From Natrinema sp. SYSU A 869 (GTDB taxonomy: Archaea > Halobacteriota > Halobacteria > Halobacteriales > Natrialbaceae), in NCBI RefSeq assembly GCF_019879105.1, contig NZ_CP082249.1, positions 372,001 to 436,000 of the forward strand: a stretch of DNA of 64,000 nucleotides. Direction: 5' to 3'. Below the pieces are notes generated by a model. The model was not told the origin of the DNA and did no database searches. It was given only the letters and a program-made list of their open reading frames with translations. How positions within the stretch are numbered: position 1 is the first letter of the stretch; each line of letters begins with the position of its first letter. Positions 54,295 through 63,513 of the stretch are shown here, piece by piece. The position numbers were made by a program, and so were the translations under genes.

Positions 54295-55172
54295 TCAGTC
54301 TTCCACCTCGGCCTCTCTCGTGGTGAGGACGGGGACCGGTGACGTCCGAATCACGCGCTCAGTGAAGCTCCCGAGGAGGTGGCGGTCGAGTCCGGTGTGA
54401 CCGTGCGTCCCCATCACGACGAGATTGATCCCCTCCGTGTCGGCGTACGACGTGATCTCTCGTGGAACCGAGCCGGCTCGAATGGTGGTTCTGATATCGA
54501 CGACACCCGCTCGTTTCGCGGTCGCTTTGGCCTCGTCAAGAACCGCCTGCACGTTCTCCTCGAGTTGCTCTGGGAGCGGCGTCGACCCCGCATCGAACAC
54601 CTCCGGGAGTTCGTCGACGACGGACAGTAGATGTAACGTCGCGTCGTGTCGTTCGGCGACCGTCGATGCCAGCTCCAGCGCTGCCCCCGCGTGGTCGCTC
54701 CCGTCGGTCGGAACGAGCACATCTGTATAGGGATACGTCCACGTCGCGTCCTCGGCCGCGCGAACGGTCACTACGGGGACCGAACACTGGTTGACGACGC
54801 AGTCCGTGGTGCTGCCGAGGACGTACTCGCCGATGCCGCGCCGTCCGTGGGCCCCATTACGACGAGATCGAACTCGTCAGCAGTGGCGTGGTCGGCGATC
54901 ACGGTTCGCGGGTCCCCCTGAACGACGTTTGTCACGACGGACACGCCCCGATCCGCCGCCAGCGCAGCGGCATCGTCGAGTATTTCATCACCCTCCCGCT
55001 CGAGGACATCGATGACATCGGTGCCGAGCCGGGTCAGACTCGGCTCTTTCGTGTCCGCGACGTAGAGCAACTGGATCGTCGCCTCCCGATCGGCGGCGAT
55101 ATCCAGCGCGTGCTCGAGGGCTGCCGTCGCGGGGTCGCTCCCGTCCATCGGGACGAGTATTTGACTAATCAT
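54295..55172 (-). CDS. Tandem two-domain universal stress protein, frameshifted at 54852
   Basis: The first USP domain begins MISQILVPMDGSDPATAALEHAL and reaches EFDLVVMG. At a four-G/C run (54852-54855) one base is missing; the shifted frame reads AHGRRGIGEYVLGSTTDCVVN, the ATP-binding end of a USP. It runs on without a stop into a second complete domain: DVLVPTDGSDHAGAALELAS through VVMGTHGHTGLDRHLLGSFTERVI. Together they make a fused dimer of about 290 residues that binds ATP or nucleotides and helps cells survive stress. Both domains keep the G-2x-G-9x-G motif. Confidence 0.8.
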
Positions 55173-55377
55173 GGGTTCGGGTTCAACGCGAACCCGCTTA
55201 CGTTTAGTGGAAACGCAAATTCCAGACCGGGATAGCGGCCACCCGGATCGGCTTTGCGCTTATCGGTCGAAGTGGTACCGTCTCGAAGCAGCCGTCAGCT
55301 ATGGAAAAAACGGGCGGTGTTCATCCAGCGGGCCGGACGATCGTCAGTGCTGGGAGCAGTGGCGTGTCAGCAGGGCC

Positions 55378-56538
55378 TTACTCGCACGGGAGCGACTCGG
55401 CGACGTCGATACTCTCTTCTTTCGAGAGGTCACCGGAGATGCTGTAGTCGGCGTTCGTACAGTTCAGACGTAGGATGGACGTGGTGGCCCCGTCGTGCTC
55501 GAACTCCGCGTAATAGCCGGTGTGGTCCCCGACGTCGACTGCATCGTACCGGTCGGTCTGGTCGTAATCGTAGCTACTCCTACTGTCCGGACGTTTCGTG
55601 ACGTGGACCACGTCGTCACTGTCGGTCACGTACTGGAACGTGATCATCGAGAAGTCGTCACTCTTGATGACGCTTGCCTCCGCGAAACTGTATCGTTCAG
55701 GCACGTCAGGAGAGGTGATCGACTGGTTCGTGTCGTCCCGAAGATCGGAGAGCGAATCGTAGGTCGTTCGGTCGAACGGCGAATTGTCGGGCGTTTCCGC
55801 GTCCTCGGGGATGTCGATCGTGAACCGCTCGTCGGAAATCGGCTCGTTCAGGCTGACGTTTCGGATGTCGACGACCATCTCGTACTCGTAGTCGTCATCA
55901 CTCACGTCGTGTACTATCTTGGTGGGGAAGTAGGTGTCCGTGTCAAGCCAGAGGGTCGTGTCAACGGATTCGGCCATCGTCTCCCCGTCCGTTTGGTTCA
56001 CGTCCAGCCGATAGGTCTCCTCGCCGTCGAGGGACTCCTGCCCTTCGTAGGTGAACTCGTTGTCGGTAACCAGTTGCTCGACCGGCGACTGTGGGCTCGT
56101 ATCGCTGGAGTGGTCGAATCGACTGACTTGGTTGTTCTCGACGTCGTAGGTTACCGTCTCGCTCTCATTGCTGACGGTGATCGTTTCGGTCTGCTCGGAG
56201 CTGCTCTCCGTCCGAGTTCGGTTATTCTCGGAATCTATCCACATCTGCTGTTCGGTGGTCGTCGTCCGGTCGGTATCGAACGTCATGTTCATCTCGTAGG
56301 TCATTGCGACCATGTCCAGCGACGTCATGCGGTCCGTGAACGTCTCGACGACCGCACTGTCGGTGGGCGACGACCCGTTGGCTGTGTCTGTCGTCGACGA
56401 CTGCGTTGCTTGTGCGGGCTGTTCGACAGTTGCGGGCTGGCCGGAAATCGCACCCGCCCCGGTGGCAACGCTCGAGAAAACGAGCAGCGATCCGAGGGTG
56501 ACTGCGATCAGGGCAGCACGGAGTGAATCGGGAGCCAT
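55378..56538 (-). CDS. Secreted DUF4367/LolA-like protein
   Basis: From MAPDSLRAALIAVTLG (ATG 56538), 386 residues. A signal peptide ends near GAGAIS; a Thr/Ser-rich linker follows. The body is a LolA-like half-barrel (MVAMTYEMNMTFDTDRTTTTEQQ, then EETYRLDVNQTDGE, TLWLDTDTYFPTKIV). The C-terminal domain, with FQYVTDSDDVVHVTKR, YYAEFEHDGATTS and YSISGDLSKEESIDVAESL, is DUF4367-like. It has many N-x-T/S sequons. Probably an exported protein that binds lipid or signals at the surface. The start is fixed by a signal peptide and promoter palindrome upstream. Confidence 0.75.
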   Translation of the reverse strand: MAPDSLRAALIAVTLGSLLVFSSVATGAGAISGQPATVEQPAQATQSSTTDTANGSSPTDSAVVETFTDRMTSLDMVAMTYEMNMTFDTDRTTTTEQQMWIDSENNRTRTESSSEQTETITVSNESETVTYDVENNQVSRFDHSSDTSPQSPVEQLVTDNEFTYEGQESLDGEETYRLDVNQTDGETMAESVDTTLWLDTDTYFPTKIVHDVSDDDYEYEMVVDIRNVSLNEPISDERFTIDIPEDAETPDNSPFDRTTYDSLSDLRDDTNQSITSPDVPERYSFAEASVIKSDDFSMITFQYVTDSDDVVHVTKRPDSRSSYDYDQTDRYDAVDVGDHTGYYAEFEHDGATTSILRLNCTNADYSISGDLSKEESIDVAESLPCE

Positions 56539-56609
56539 TGCGTCCCTTTCTCGAGTCCGTGATCGCATAAACGGGATCAGCGACATTCCGGTTCGGAACG
56601 CTCCACCCA

Positions 56610-56633
56610 AAATATAAGTGTACACCTATATTT
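56610..56633. promoter_or_regulatory. 24-bp near-perfect palindrome with two TATA-like ends
   Basis: AAATATAAGTGTACACCTATATTT differs from its own reverse complement at only two symmetric positions. It lies 72 nt upstream of the minus-strand ATG at 56538 and its A/T-rich flanks can act as TATA boxes in either direction. A dimeric repressor binding across the TATA is the simplest reading. This is the only strong regulatory palindrome in the window. Confidence 0.6.
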
Positions 56634-56908
56634 GGCTAAAATTAGGGAGTTGCTGTGCAGTCAGGAGATTCGTCGGCAATCCAGATCGGTGGGAGCGGTG
56701 GCGTCATCGCGTTCGATGGCAGCGCGCACACGTGATATGCTCGCCGCCGACGCTGACGAGTGTTCGCGTTCGGCGATTGCAAGCGTAATGGTACCCTCGA
56801 GTCAGGAGAACTGATCGGACCCGTCGCTCGTACTCAATCGATTTCGTAGCGATGCCAAGCGATAGTCATCGAGTATGCGAACCGTCCGATGAACCTTGGA
56901 CGGGACGG
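56634..56908. other. Short region with no confident gene
   Basis: A 60-codon plus-strand frame starts within the palindrome (56632-56814; LLCSQEIRRQ) but its start lies in the TATA region and its second half looks random. I see no RNA. It may be a decayed regulator gene once controlled by the palindrome. Confidence 0.3.
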
Positions 56909-57208
56909 CTACGCCGATTCGACGCGGATCTCGCCGTCCGCAGTGACTGTTACCAGACAGTCGCTGTACTCGAACGTCACCGATCCACTGGACCGGAGTC
57001 CATCCGCTCGCGGTTCGAACAGCCGCTCGAGCGCGTCGGCGTTGATCGAGTAATGGAGTGGTTCGAGCTTGGTGACGGCTTCGTTCTGGAACGTTGCGAC
57101 GGCGTCCGCCACGGCAACGCTCAGCGGTTCGTCGTCGAGTCGATCATACTGCACGGCATAGTGATCCCCTATCGAAGTAGATGGCGATCGTGAACTCATC
57201 TCTGTCAT
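56909..57208 (-). CDS. HalOD1 output-domain protein
   Basis: A 99-residue single-domain protein. VAVADAVATFQNEAVTKLEPLHYSINADALERLF is the HalOD1 signature, then a beta region (SGSVTFEYSDCLVTVTADGEIRV). HalOD1 is a small haloarchaeal domain linked with signalling output. The gene is next to a Bat-type regulator on the same strand, about 110 bp downstream, so the two are likely transcribed together and may form a sensor-output pair. Confidence 0.85.
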   Translation of the reverse strand: MTEMSSRSPSTSIGDHYAVQYDRLDDEPLSVAVADAVATFQNEAVTKLEPLHYSINADALERLFEPRADGLRSSGSVTFEYSDCLVTVTADGEIRVESA

Positions 57209-57317
57209 TTATTGTACGTACCCCCAGTACGTCCGTGGGAAGCTATCCCTCTGTTCACGAGTCCTTGCAAAGAGCCTGACCGTTAACTGTGTAATGGTCT
57301 TCGGAAGGGGTGGTTAA

Positions 57318-60300
57318 TCAGTTAACGTCCGTGGCAGCCGCCCCCTCGAACAGCGCCGCAAAGAGCTTCCGTTCGGCGGACCGGACGTGTTTGTGAAAGG
57401 CGGGCGAGGAAATATCGAGCGATGACGCGATTTCCTCGCCGTTGGCCTGTCGCGGCCACTCGAAGAACCCGCCGTGGTACGCCGTCTGGACGACTTCGCG
57501 CTGTCGATCAGTGAACCGCTCGAGCAAGGCATTGCGCGCGGGGCCGCCGAGCGTCGACGGGTTCTCCGTGGACTGTTCGCGTCGGGCGACCATCGACACT
57601 GCTGGACCGCTCCGGGTGATTTCGGAGAGAACGTCACGGATCTCGGCGGTCTCCGGAACGTCGATGATGGCACGACCCCTGACGGGTCCGCGGCGAACGC
57701 TCGCAACCGCGCCCCGTGCGTATCGACGATCGACCCGAGGAACGGATCGGTCAGTTGCACCTGGAGGAGCGTCTCGTCCTCGTGGTCGGCGATCGTCGAC
57801 ATCCCGGAGATACCGTCGACCGCAGCGCGATCGATACCTACTGCGGGATCGTCTGTGAGTGCGTCGACGGCGACGAATACGATCTGTGACCCGTCTTCCC
57901 GCCTCGTTGCGCCCTCATACCTAACGGATCGGTCGAGCACGTCTGCGAGCCGACAGAGGGTCTCGTCGGCCGCAACCTCGAGTTCGACTTCGGTGTAGTC
58001 GTCACCCACGAGTGCGTTCTTCCGCTTGACGGCATCGATCGCATAGGCGATCGTTTCGCCGAGTTCCGCCAACATCGATCGAAGCGTCTCGTCGAACGCG
58101 TCCCGGTCCTCGCCGTAGATCGACAGGACACCGTAGAGGAACCCGTCGTAGACGAGCGGGACTGCGTACGCGGACTGGAAGTTTCGCGACAGCGCATCGC
58201 CTCGCCACTCGCCGTCGTGGACCGACGCGGCGACGTTGTCGACGGAGACCGGTTCTCGCGACCGAGCCGCCCGTCCCGTCGGTTCGGCGGCTGACTCGTC
58301 GACCGTCGTCACCGTCACTGCGTCGAGATAGCCCCGATCGGACCCGGCATGAGACCGCGACTCGAGTTCGTTCCCGCTCGGGTCCGGTTCGCCGATCCAG
58401 GCCAGCGAACACGACTCGAGGTCGGCGAGGCGCTCGGGAACGCCGCGTTCGATCTCGGCTCGGGAGTCGGCCAAGAGGAGTAGCTGTTCGATGTCCTGGC
58501 GCACCTCGTTGGCGTCGTTGAGCCGCTCGAGATGGCGGTTCTGTCGTTGGAGTTCGCGCTCGCGGTCGTGGAGTCTACGGGTCCGGCCGATTCGATCGAG
58601 CGCGGCTTCCGCCGCTGTCGCGAACAGCTGGGCGAGTTCGATGGTGTCCTCGTGATACTCGCCCGAAGCGGTCGAGAGGGCGACCAGTACCCCGTGTTCG
58701 CCCAGCGGAACGTAGAGACCGCTCCGAGCGGCCGTCGCCTCATCGTAGACGTTGGCTTTGTCACTGATATCATCGTAGACGGCGGATTCGCCGGTAACGA
58801 AGGCCTCCCAGGCGATGCTTCCGTTGGGCTGGAGCCGCGAGGGCGGACCGAGCGCCGACTCGAGGGCCGGCGAACACGCCGCCGAGACGAGTTCGTTGTG
58901 CTGGTCGTCGAACCGGTAGACAACGCTGTCGAGATCCAGCACGTCGGTCGCGACGTCGACGATGTACTCGCAGGCGTCCCCTTTCGAGTCGACGGTCAGC
59001 AGATGACTGGTCGCCTCGTGTAACGCGTTGAGCGCCTCCTGGTACTGGACCCGTTCGGTGACGTCGTTCGCGACGCCGATTACTCGATCGACGGCTCCGT
59101 CCTCATCCGTGATCGGCCGATACCATGCCTCGAAGACCCGGTCCCCGAGCGGTCGCTGCGAGTGGACTGTCTCCCCCTCGAGTGCTCTCCGCACGTCGGC
59201 ACAGGCGTCCGGGTACTCCTCGAGCAGGTCGACGAACGACTGACCGACAACGTCCGTCGAGTCGAAGCCGAGATTTGTGAGCCCGCGTCCCTCCGAGAGC
59301 GTGAAGGTTCCCTCGTCGTCGAGGACGAACAGGACGACCGGGACGTTCTCGACTAACGTCTGCAGGCGTTCCGTCCGTTCGGTCAAGTCCCGCTCGCGTT
59401 TGACGCGCTCGGTCACGTCCTGCCAGTAGATGGAGATGCCCGACGGCGACGGGTAGATACGGGCCTCGATCCAGGCGTCATAGCGATCCAGATAGCCCTC
59501 GAACGTTCGGGGCTCCTGTTGCTCCATCGCCTCGATTGCCTCGCGCTGGAACACCGTTCCCTCCATTTCCGGGAACGCATCGAGGATTCGTCGGCCGAGC
59601 AGATCGGACCGGGTGAAATCGAGTTGCTCGATCGCGCGGTCGTTGACGTAGGTAAAGCGCCAGTCCGCGTCGAGGGCGTAGAACGCGTCGGTGACCCGTT
59701 TGAACGACTCGTTCAACTCTTGTTCGATGCGGTGGTGCTCGGTGATATCCCGAATCGACGCGATGACGCCATCGATGATCCCGTCCTCGAGTCGGTTCGT
59801 TAGAACGGCCTCGTGGACGTACCAGTAGCCATCGGAATGTCGACACGTGTACTCGATGGTCCGCGTCGTTCCGCAGTCGGCCTCACAGAGGGCGTCGAAC
59901 TCGTCGCCCACTGCCTGACTGTCGTCGGGATGGACGTACTCGAGTATGTCGTTCCCGCAGAGATCGTCCGGATTGAATCCTCCAACGCGCTCGACTGCCG
60001 GACTGATGTACGTGATCTCACCGTCGGCGTCGACGACGAGCAGGAGATCCGACGAGTGTTCGATCAGTGTCTGGTACCACTCCGTCTGCTGGGTCGTCGA
60101 TTGCTGCATCACGGCGAACTCGACCGCCCGCTGGAGCCGCTGAGCCAGGAGCCGCGGCTCCTGAATCGTCGTCTTGGCGATCACTTCGGGATCGCCGCGG
60201 AGGTCGTCGATCGACTCGTTTCGGGCCGGATCGACGGCGTAGACGACGGGATACGTCTCGTCGACGATGCCGAGAACGTCCCGGTCGTCAGTCAGGACGC

Positions 60301-60472
60301 AATCGGCCCCGTCGAGTCGTTCGTCGGTGAGGTCGGACACAGTCGAGACCGAGTCGGTCACGAAAACTGATTCGTCGGCGAGCCCCGCCGTTGCCGTCCG
60401 TATCCACTCGGACGAACCGATGGCGAGGGCGTGTACCGGGGTCGTCTCGGCGTCCTCGAGACCGCGAGCCAT
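57318..60472 (-). CDS. Bat-type regulator: PAS/GAF sensor with HTH_10, frameshift near 57678
   Basis: About 1050 residues. A response-receiver-like N-terminus (about 1-115) is followed by PAS domains (WYQTLIEHSSDLLLVVDADGE; FYALDADWRFTYVNDRA; LVENVPVVLFVLDDEGTF), two GAF domains (about 490-640 and 680-830), and a bacterio-opsin-activator core (VELEVAADETLCRLADVLDRS). Near 57678 one G is missing; in the next frame it continues RAIIDVPETAEIRDVLSEI to the HTH_10: ALLERFTDRQREVVQTAYHGGFFEWPR, then GEEIASSLDISSPAFHKH. It would sense redox or light and regulate transcription. The HalOD1 gene follows downstream. Confidence 0.88.
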
Positions 60473-60585
60473 ACTGCTGCGTGGGCGGGAACGGGTAAAA
60501 AGTTCGCGTCGGTTTCAGTTGCAGTGATCGAAACAACCGTCTCCCGCACCGAACCGGCGGGGGCCGCGCTGCGGCGCGGTCCGGC

Positions 60586-61641
60586 TTACTCGAGGGTGAG
60601 TGGCGCGTGTTCGACCCGGTAGCCGTCGTCGATTTCATCAACGGCGCTCACCTCGCGCAGTCGGATGCCGCGTTCCATCTTGGTGATGACCGGCGTTTCG
60701 TAGTAGTCGGCCTCGTATTCGAACCCTTTCCCCTCGTCGCGCCGGCTCTCGACGAACTCTCGGTGGCGCTCGAGGCGCGCCTGCCCGATCGAGCGCGACA
60801 GCGCCGGGACCTCGTCGACGCCGTCGTCGAATACCTCGAGGAAGGCGTCCTCGAGTTCGGACCCGACCGAGTGCCGACCGGCGGACATCGCCGCCAGCGT
60901 CGTTGTCCCCGTTCCCCAGAACGGGTCGAGGACAGTGTCGCCGTAGGCCGAGTACATACAGATTAGGCGATAGGGAATCTCGAGCGGGTAGGCCGCCGAC
61001 CGCTCGCGGAGTTCGTCGTCGGCCGGCTCGTCGATCGCCTGTAACTCGCCGGTCACGTCGGTCCAGATGTCGGTAAACCAGCGATTGCGCTCCTCCCAAA
61101 AGTAGGCGGCCTCGTAGCGCCGATCCGCTCGGGGCTCGAATCCGCGGCTCTCAGCTCCTTTCCGGAACACCAGAATGTACTCGTGCTCCAGCGTGACGTA
61201 GGCGTTGGGCGGGATCATCCCGCTGCCCATGAACTTGGCCGCGCTGTTAGCTGGCTTGCGCCAGAGCACGTCCGGCAGCGGTTCGAACCCTCGCTCTTCG
61301 AAGGACTCGAGCACGCGGGCGTGGTTGGGGTAGACCCGGAAGCTCCCGTCGACCGACCGGGTCGCGTCGCCGACGTTGATACAGGCGATACCGCCGTCGA
61401 CTAGGACGCGCTCGAGCTCGTCCCAGACGCGCTCGAGCTGGGCGTGCATCGCCTCGAAGGCGTCGTAGCCGTCCCCGGCCGCCAGTGCGTCGCCGATGGC
61501 GGGATCGAGCTCCGTAAAGAGGTCATCCCACATTTCGATCATCGGATACGGCGGGGACGTGACGACGAGTTCGACGGACTCGTCGTCGACCGCCGAGAGA
61601 TCGCGAGAGTCACCGACGAACACGCGATGGGTCGTCTCCAT
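60586..61641 (-). CDS. zim: Orphan DNA methyltransferase (N4-cytosine type, Zim-like)
   Basis: From METTHRVFVGDSRDLSAVDD, 351 residues. The catalytic motif TSPPYP (28-33) and SAM motif DPFWGTGTTTLAA near residue 235 define an amino-methyltransferase with SPPY, typical of N4-cytosine or N6-adenine methylation. ELVVTSPPYPMIEMWDDLF and DVLWRKPANSAAKFMGSGMIPPNAYVTLEHEY match my memory of the haloarchaeal CTAG methylase Zim. No restriction enzyme is adjacent. It would methylate CTAG and set an epigenetic mark. The symbol is inferred. The ATG at 61641 is chosen over 61683 because the domain begins there. Confidence 0.78.
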   Translation of the reverse strand: METTHRVFVGDSRDLSAVDDESVELVVTSPPYPMIEMWDDLFTELDPAIGDALAAGDGYDAFEAMHAQLERVWDELERVLVDGGIACINVGDATRSVDGSFRVYPNHARVLESFEERGFEPLPDVLWRKPANSAAKFMGSGMIPPNAYVTLEHEYILVFRKGAESRGFEPRADRRYEAAYFWEERNRWFTDIWTDVTGELQAIDEPADDELRERSAAYPLEIPYRLICMYSAYGDTVLDPFWGTGTTTLAAMSAGRHSVGSELEDAFLEVFDDGVDEVPALSRSIGQARLERHREFVESRRDEGKGFEYEADYYETPVITKMERGIRLREVSAVDEIDDGYRVEHAPLTLE

Positions 61642-61820
61642 TGGCACACACTGTCGGCGTGGCTCCCTTAGCTTCTTCGTCAAGGCGGCGACTCAAGGCC
61701 ACCGATAGCGAGAGCAAATAGTAGTGGCTGATCACGTCGTGGAGCACCTCGAGCAGACGCAAAAAACGGCGCAAATCGGTCAAATCAATTTCAATCGTAG
61801 CGATGGACGAAGATGGGATC

Positions 61821-62375
61821 CTATTCCTCGGTTTCCTCGTCCGTCTCCTCGGTCTCGGCCTCCTCCATCTCCTCCTCGGGTTCGCTTTCCTCATCGCTCT
61901 CCCCGCTCGTCGCCGGTTCGAACTCCTCGATCGGTTCCCACTCCTCTTCCTCGCCGGATGAGAGGCGACGTCGGAGGACCACGGCCCCCACAACGGCACC
62001 AACTACCAGAAGGAGTTTCGGCAGTCGCGAACTGGACCCGTCTTCGGTAGCCTCGGATTCACTGGTCATTTCAGGTGTCGTTTCGGTTGTTTCATCCGCA
62101 GCTTCCATTACATCTTCGATGATCTCCGGCTCCTCTAAGTCCTCGATCGGTGACTCCTCGAGTTCCGGTGACTGTCGTCCCACTAAAAAGCCGATGACCG
62201 CGCCGAGGCCGAACAGTGCCCCCGCGAGTGGGAACCGACCGCCGGAGCGAGGGCCACCCGACTCCTCGACGGCCTCAAGGATCGAATCGCGCATCGGTGA
62301 CTCCATCCCTCTATTGACTGCTTCCTTGACGATGAGCTCGGACAACGTTTTGTCTTGTTGTTCCATCTCGGGCAT
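61821..62375 (-). CDS. Acidic two-span membrane protein of unknown function
   Basis: From MPEMEQQDKTLSELIVKEAVNR, 184 residues. The N-terminal 45 residues are helical. One short helix (PLAGALFGLGAVIGFLVG) and another (LPKLLLVVGAVVGAVVL) are membrane spans; between and after them are strings of Glu/Ser/Thr. No family recognised. Such acidic membrane proteins are common and often conserved in haloarchaea. ATG 62396 is a less likely start. Confidence 0.65.
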   Translation of the reverse strand: MPEMEQQDKTLSELIVKEAVNRGMESPMRDSILEAVEESGGPRSGGRFPLAGALFGLGAVIGFLVGRQSPELEESPIEDLEEPEIIEDVMEAADETTETTPEMTSESEATEDGSSSRLPKLLLVVGAVVGAVVLRRRLSSGEEEEWEPIEEFEPATSGESDEESEPEEEMEEAETEETDEETEE

Positions 62376-62847
62376 AATTCGCCCCGACCACACCACCGTA
62401 CATAGTTCTATTCACTGTTTCCGATAGCGACCCGTCTTCGTCATGGATTATTCAGAAATTAATCACCATCACACGACATATAACTACTGTCTACTTCGCA
62501 GCCGACCGCTCGTCTGCGAGCGGCCAGCGATTCCGTCCGAGAATCCGACTCGAGGTGAGGTCCGTCAACATGTCACACAGGACGGGGTACGATCGTGGAG
62601 GATTTCAACCGGAGCCTGATCTCAGAGCGACTGATTTCGACCCCTGAATTCGCGGCTTCATCGCAGACGCGCGACGACCATCGCGATCAACAGTCCATGT
62701 CGATGGCCGTCCATCCCTGTCGAGACGTATGGCGATCGATAAATAGGGATCTTCCCGTGGTATAAGAACATATCGGTGCGCTGATCGCGGCTCGATCGGG
62801 AGAACGCCTTCCATAACGAAAGGGATCCGAGCGAAAGGAGTCAGGAT
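62376..62847. other. Intergenic region with a GC hairpin
   Basis: The stem CCGCTCG with CGAGCGG near 62506-62523 is the main feature, then a promoter-like ataaatagg near 62738-62746 and GGAG at 62837-62840, eight bases before the ATG at 62848. An overlapping minus-strand frame of 86 codons (62605-62865) shows no domain and is not called. Confidence 0.5.
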
Positions 62848-63492
62848 ATGAGTGTCATCCGCCAACCGGAGGTGCTCGGCCGAACGACGCGACGACGCGT
62901 CGTCGGCATCACCGCCGCGCTCTCGGCCGCGGCCGTCGAGACGGTCGGCGTCGGGCTCTGGTTCGGCCTCGTCGTCAGCTCGCGGACGACATCGACCGCG
63001 CTCGCGGGACTCGGGGTTCTCTTCTGTGGATCGCTACTCAGAGCGGGGGTCTTCAGTGCGACGGTCAGCGACCTTGGCGACCTCTTGGAGCCCCACCGAC
63101 TCGGTGCGGCGATCGTGCTGACGACTGGTTGGGTCGTCTGGCTGCTCGTCGCCGAACTGATCGGCGGGAGCGTCGGTGTCGCCGTCGGAACGACCGTGCT
63201 CGCTGGCGTCCTCACGGTACAGTTCATCCTCGAGCGATACGTGTTCAGACTGCCGGCGAACCGCGGAGTGACGTACACCCCGGTGGTTCCCGGATTGTTG
63301 CTGGCCGCTGGTGCATCGGCCCTACTCGCGACGGCCTGGTTTACTGACTGGGGGGTCTCGTCACCGCCGCTCTCGCTCGGCTTCACGACGGTCGTCGTCC
63401 AGCTCATCGCCCTGCATGTCGGCGTCCTCGTCTTCGGGCTCTTCGCCTTTCTCGCCCACCAGCGCCGATTCCAGCGGATTCTCGGTTCCTGA
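62848..63492 (+). CDS. Six-span hypothetical membrane protein
   Basis: A 214-residue integral membrane protein. After MSVIRQPEVLGRTTRRRVVG, helices include ITAALSAAAVETVGVGLWFGL, LGAAIVLTTGWVVWLLVAEL, VGVAVGTTVLAGVLTVQFIL, VPGLLLAAGASALLATAWF and VVVQLIALHVGVLVFGLFAF, and it ends HQRRFQRILGS. A Shine-Dalgarno-like GGAG precedes the ATG, unusual among the leaderless genes here. Family not recognised. Confidence 0.7.
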   Translation: MSVIRQPEVLGRTTRRRVVGITAALSAAAVETVGVGLWFGLVVSSRTTSTALAGLGVLFCGSLLRAGVFSATVSDLGDLLEPHRLGAAIVLTTGWVVWLLVAELIGGSVGVAVGTTVLAGVLTVQFILERYVFRLPANRGVTYTPVVPGLLLAAGASALLATAWFTDWGVSSPPLSLGFTTVVVQLIALHVGVLVFGLFAFLAHQRRFQRILGS

Positions 63493-63513
63493 CGCGTCAC
63501 GTAGACGGGACTG

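Noticed and set aside
56632-56814. 60-codon frame next to the 24-bp palindrome
   Set aside because: Its start lies inside the TATA-like palindrome and the second half is random in composition.
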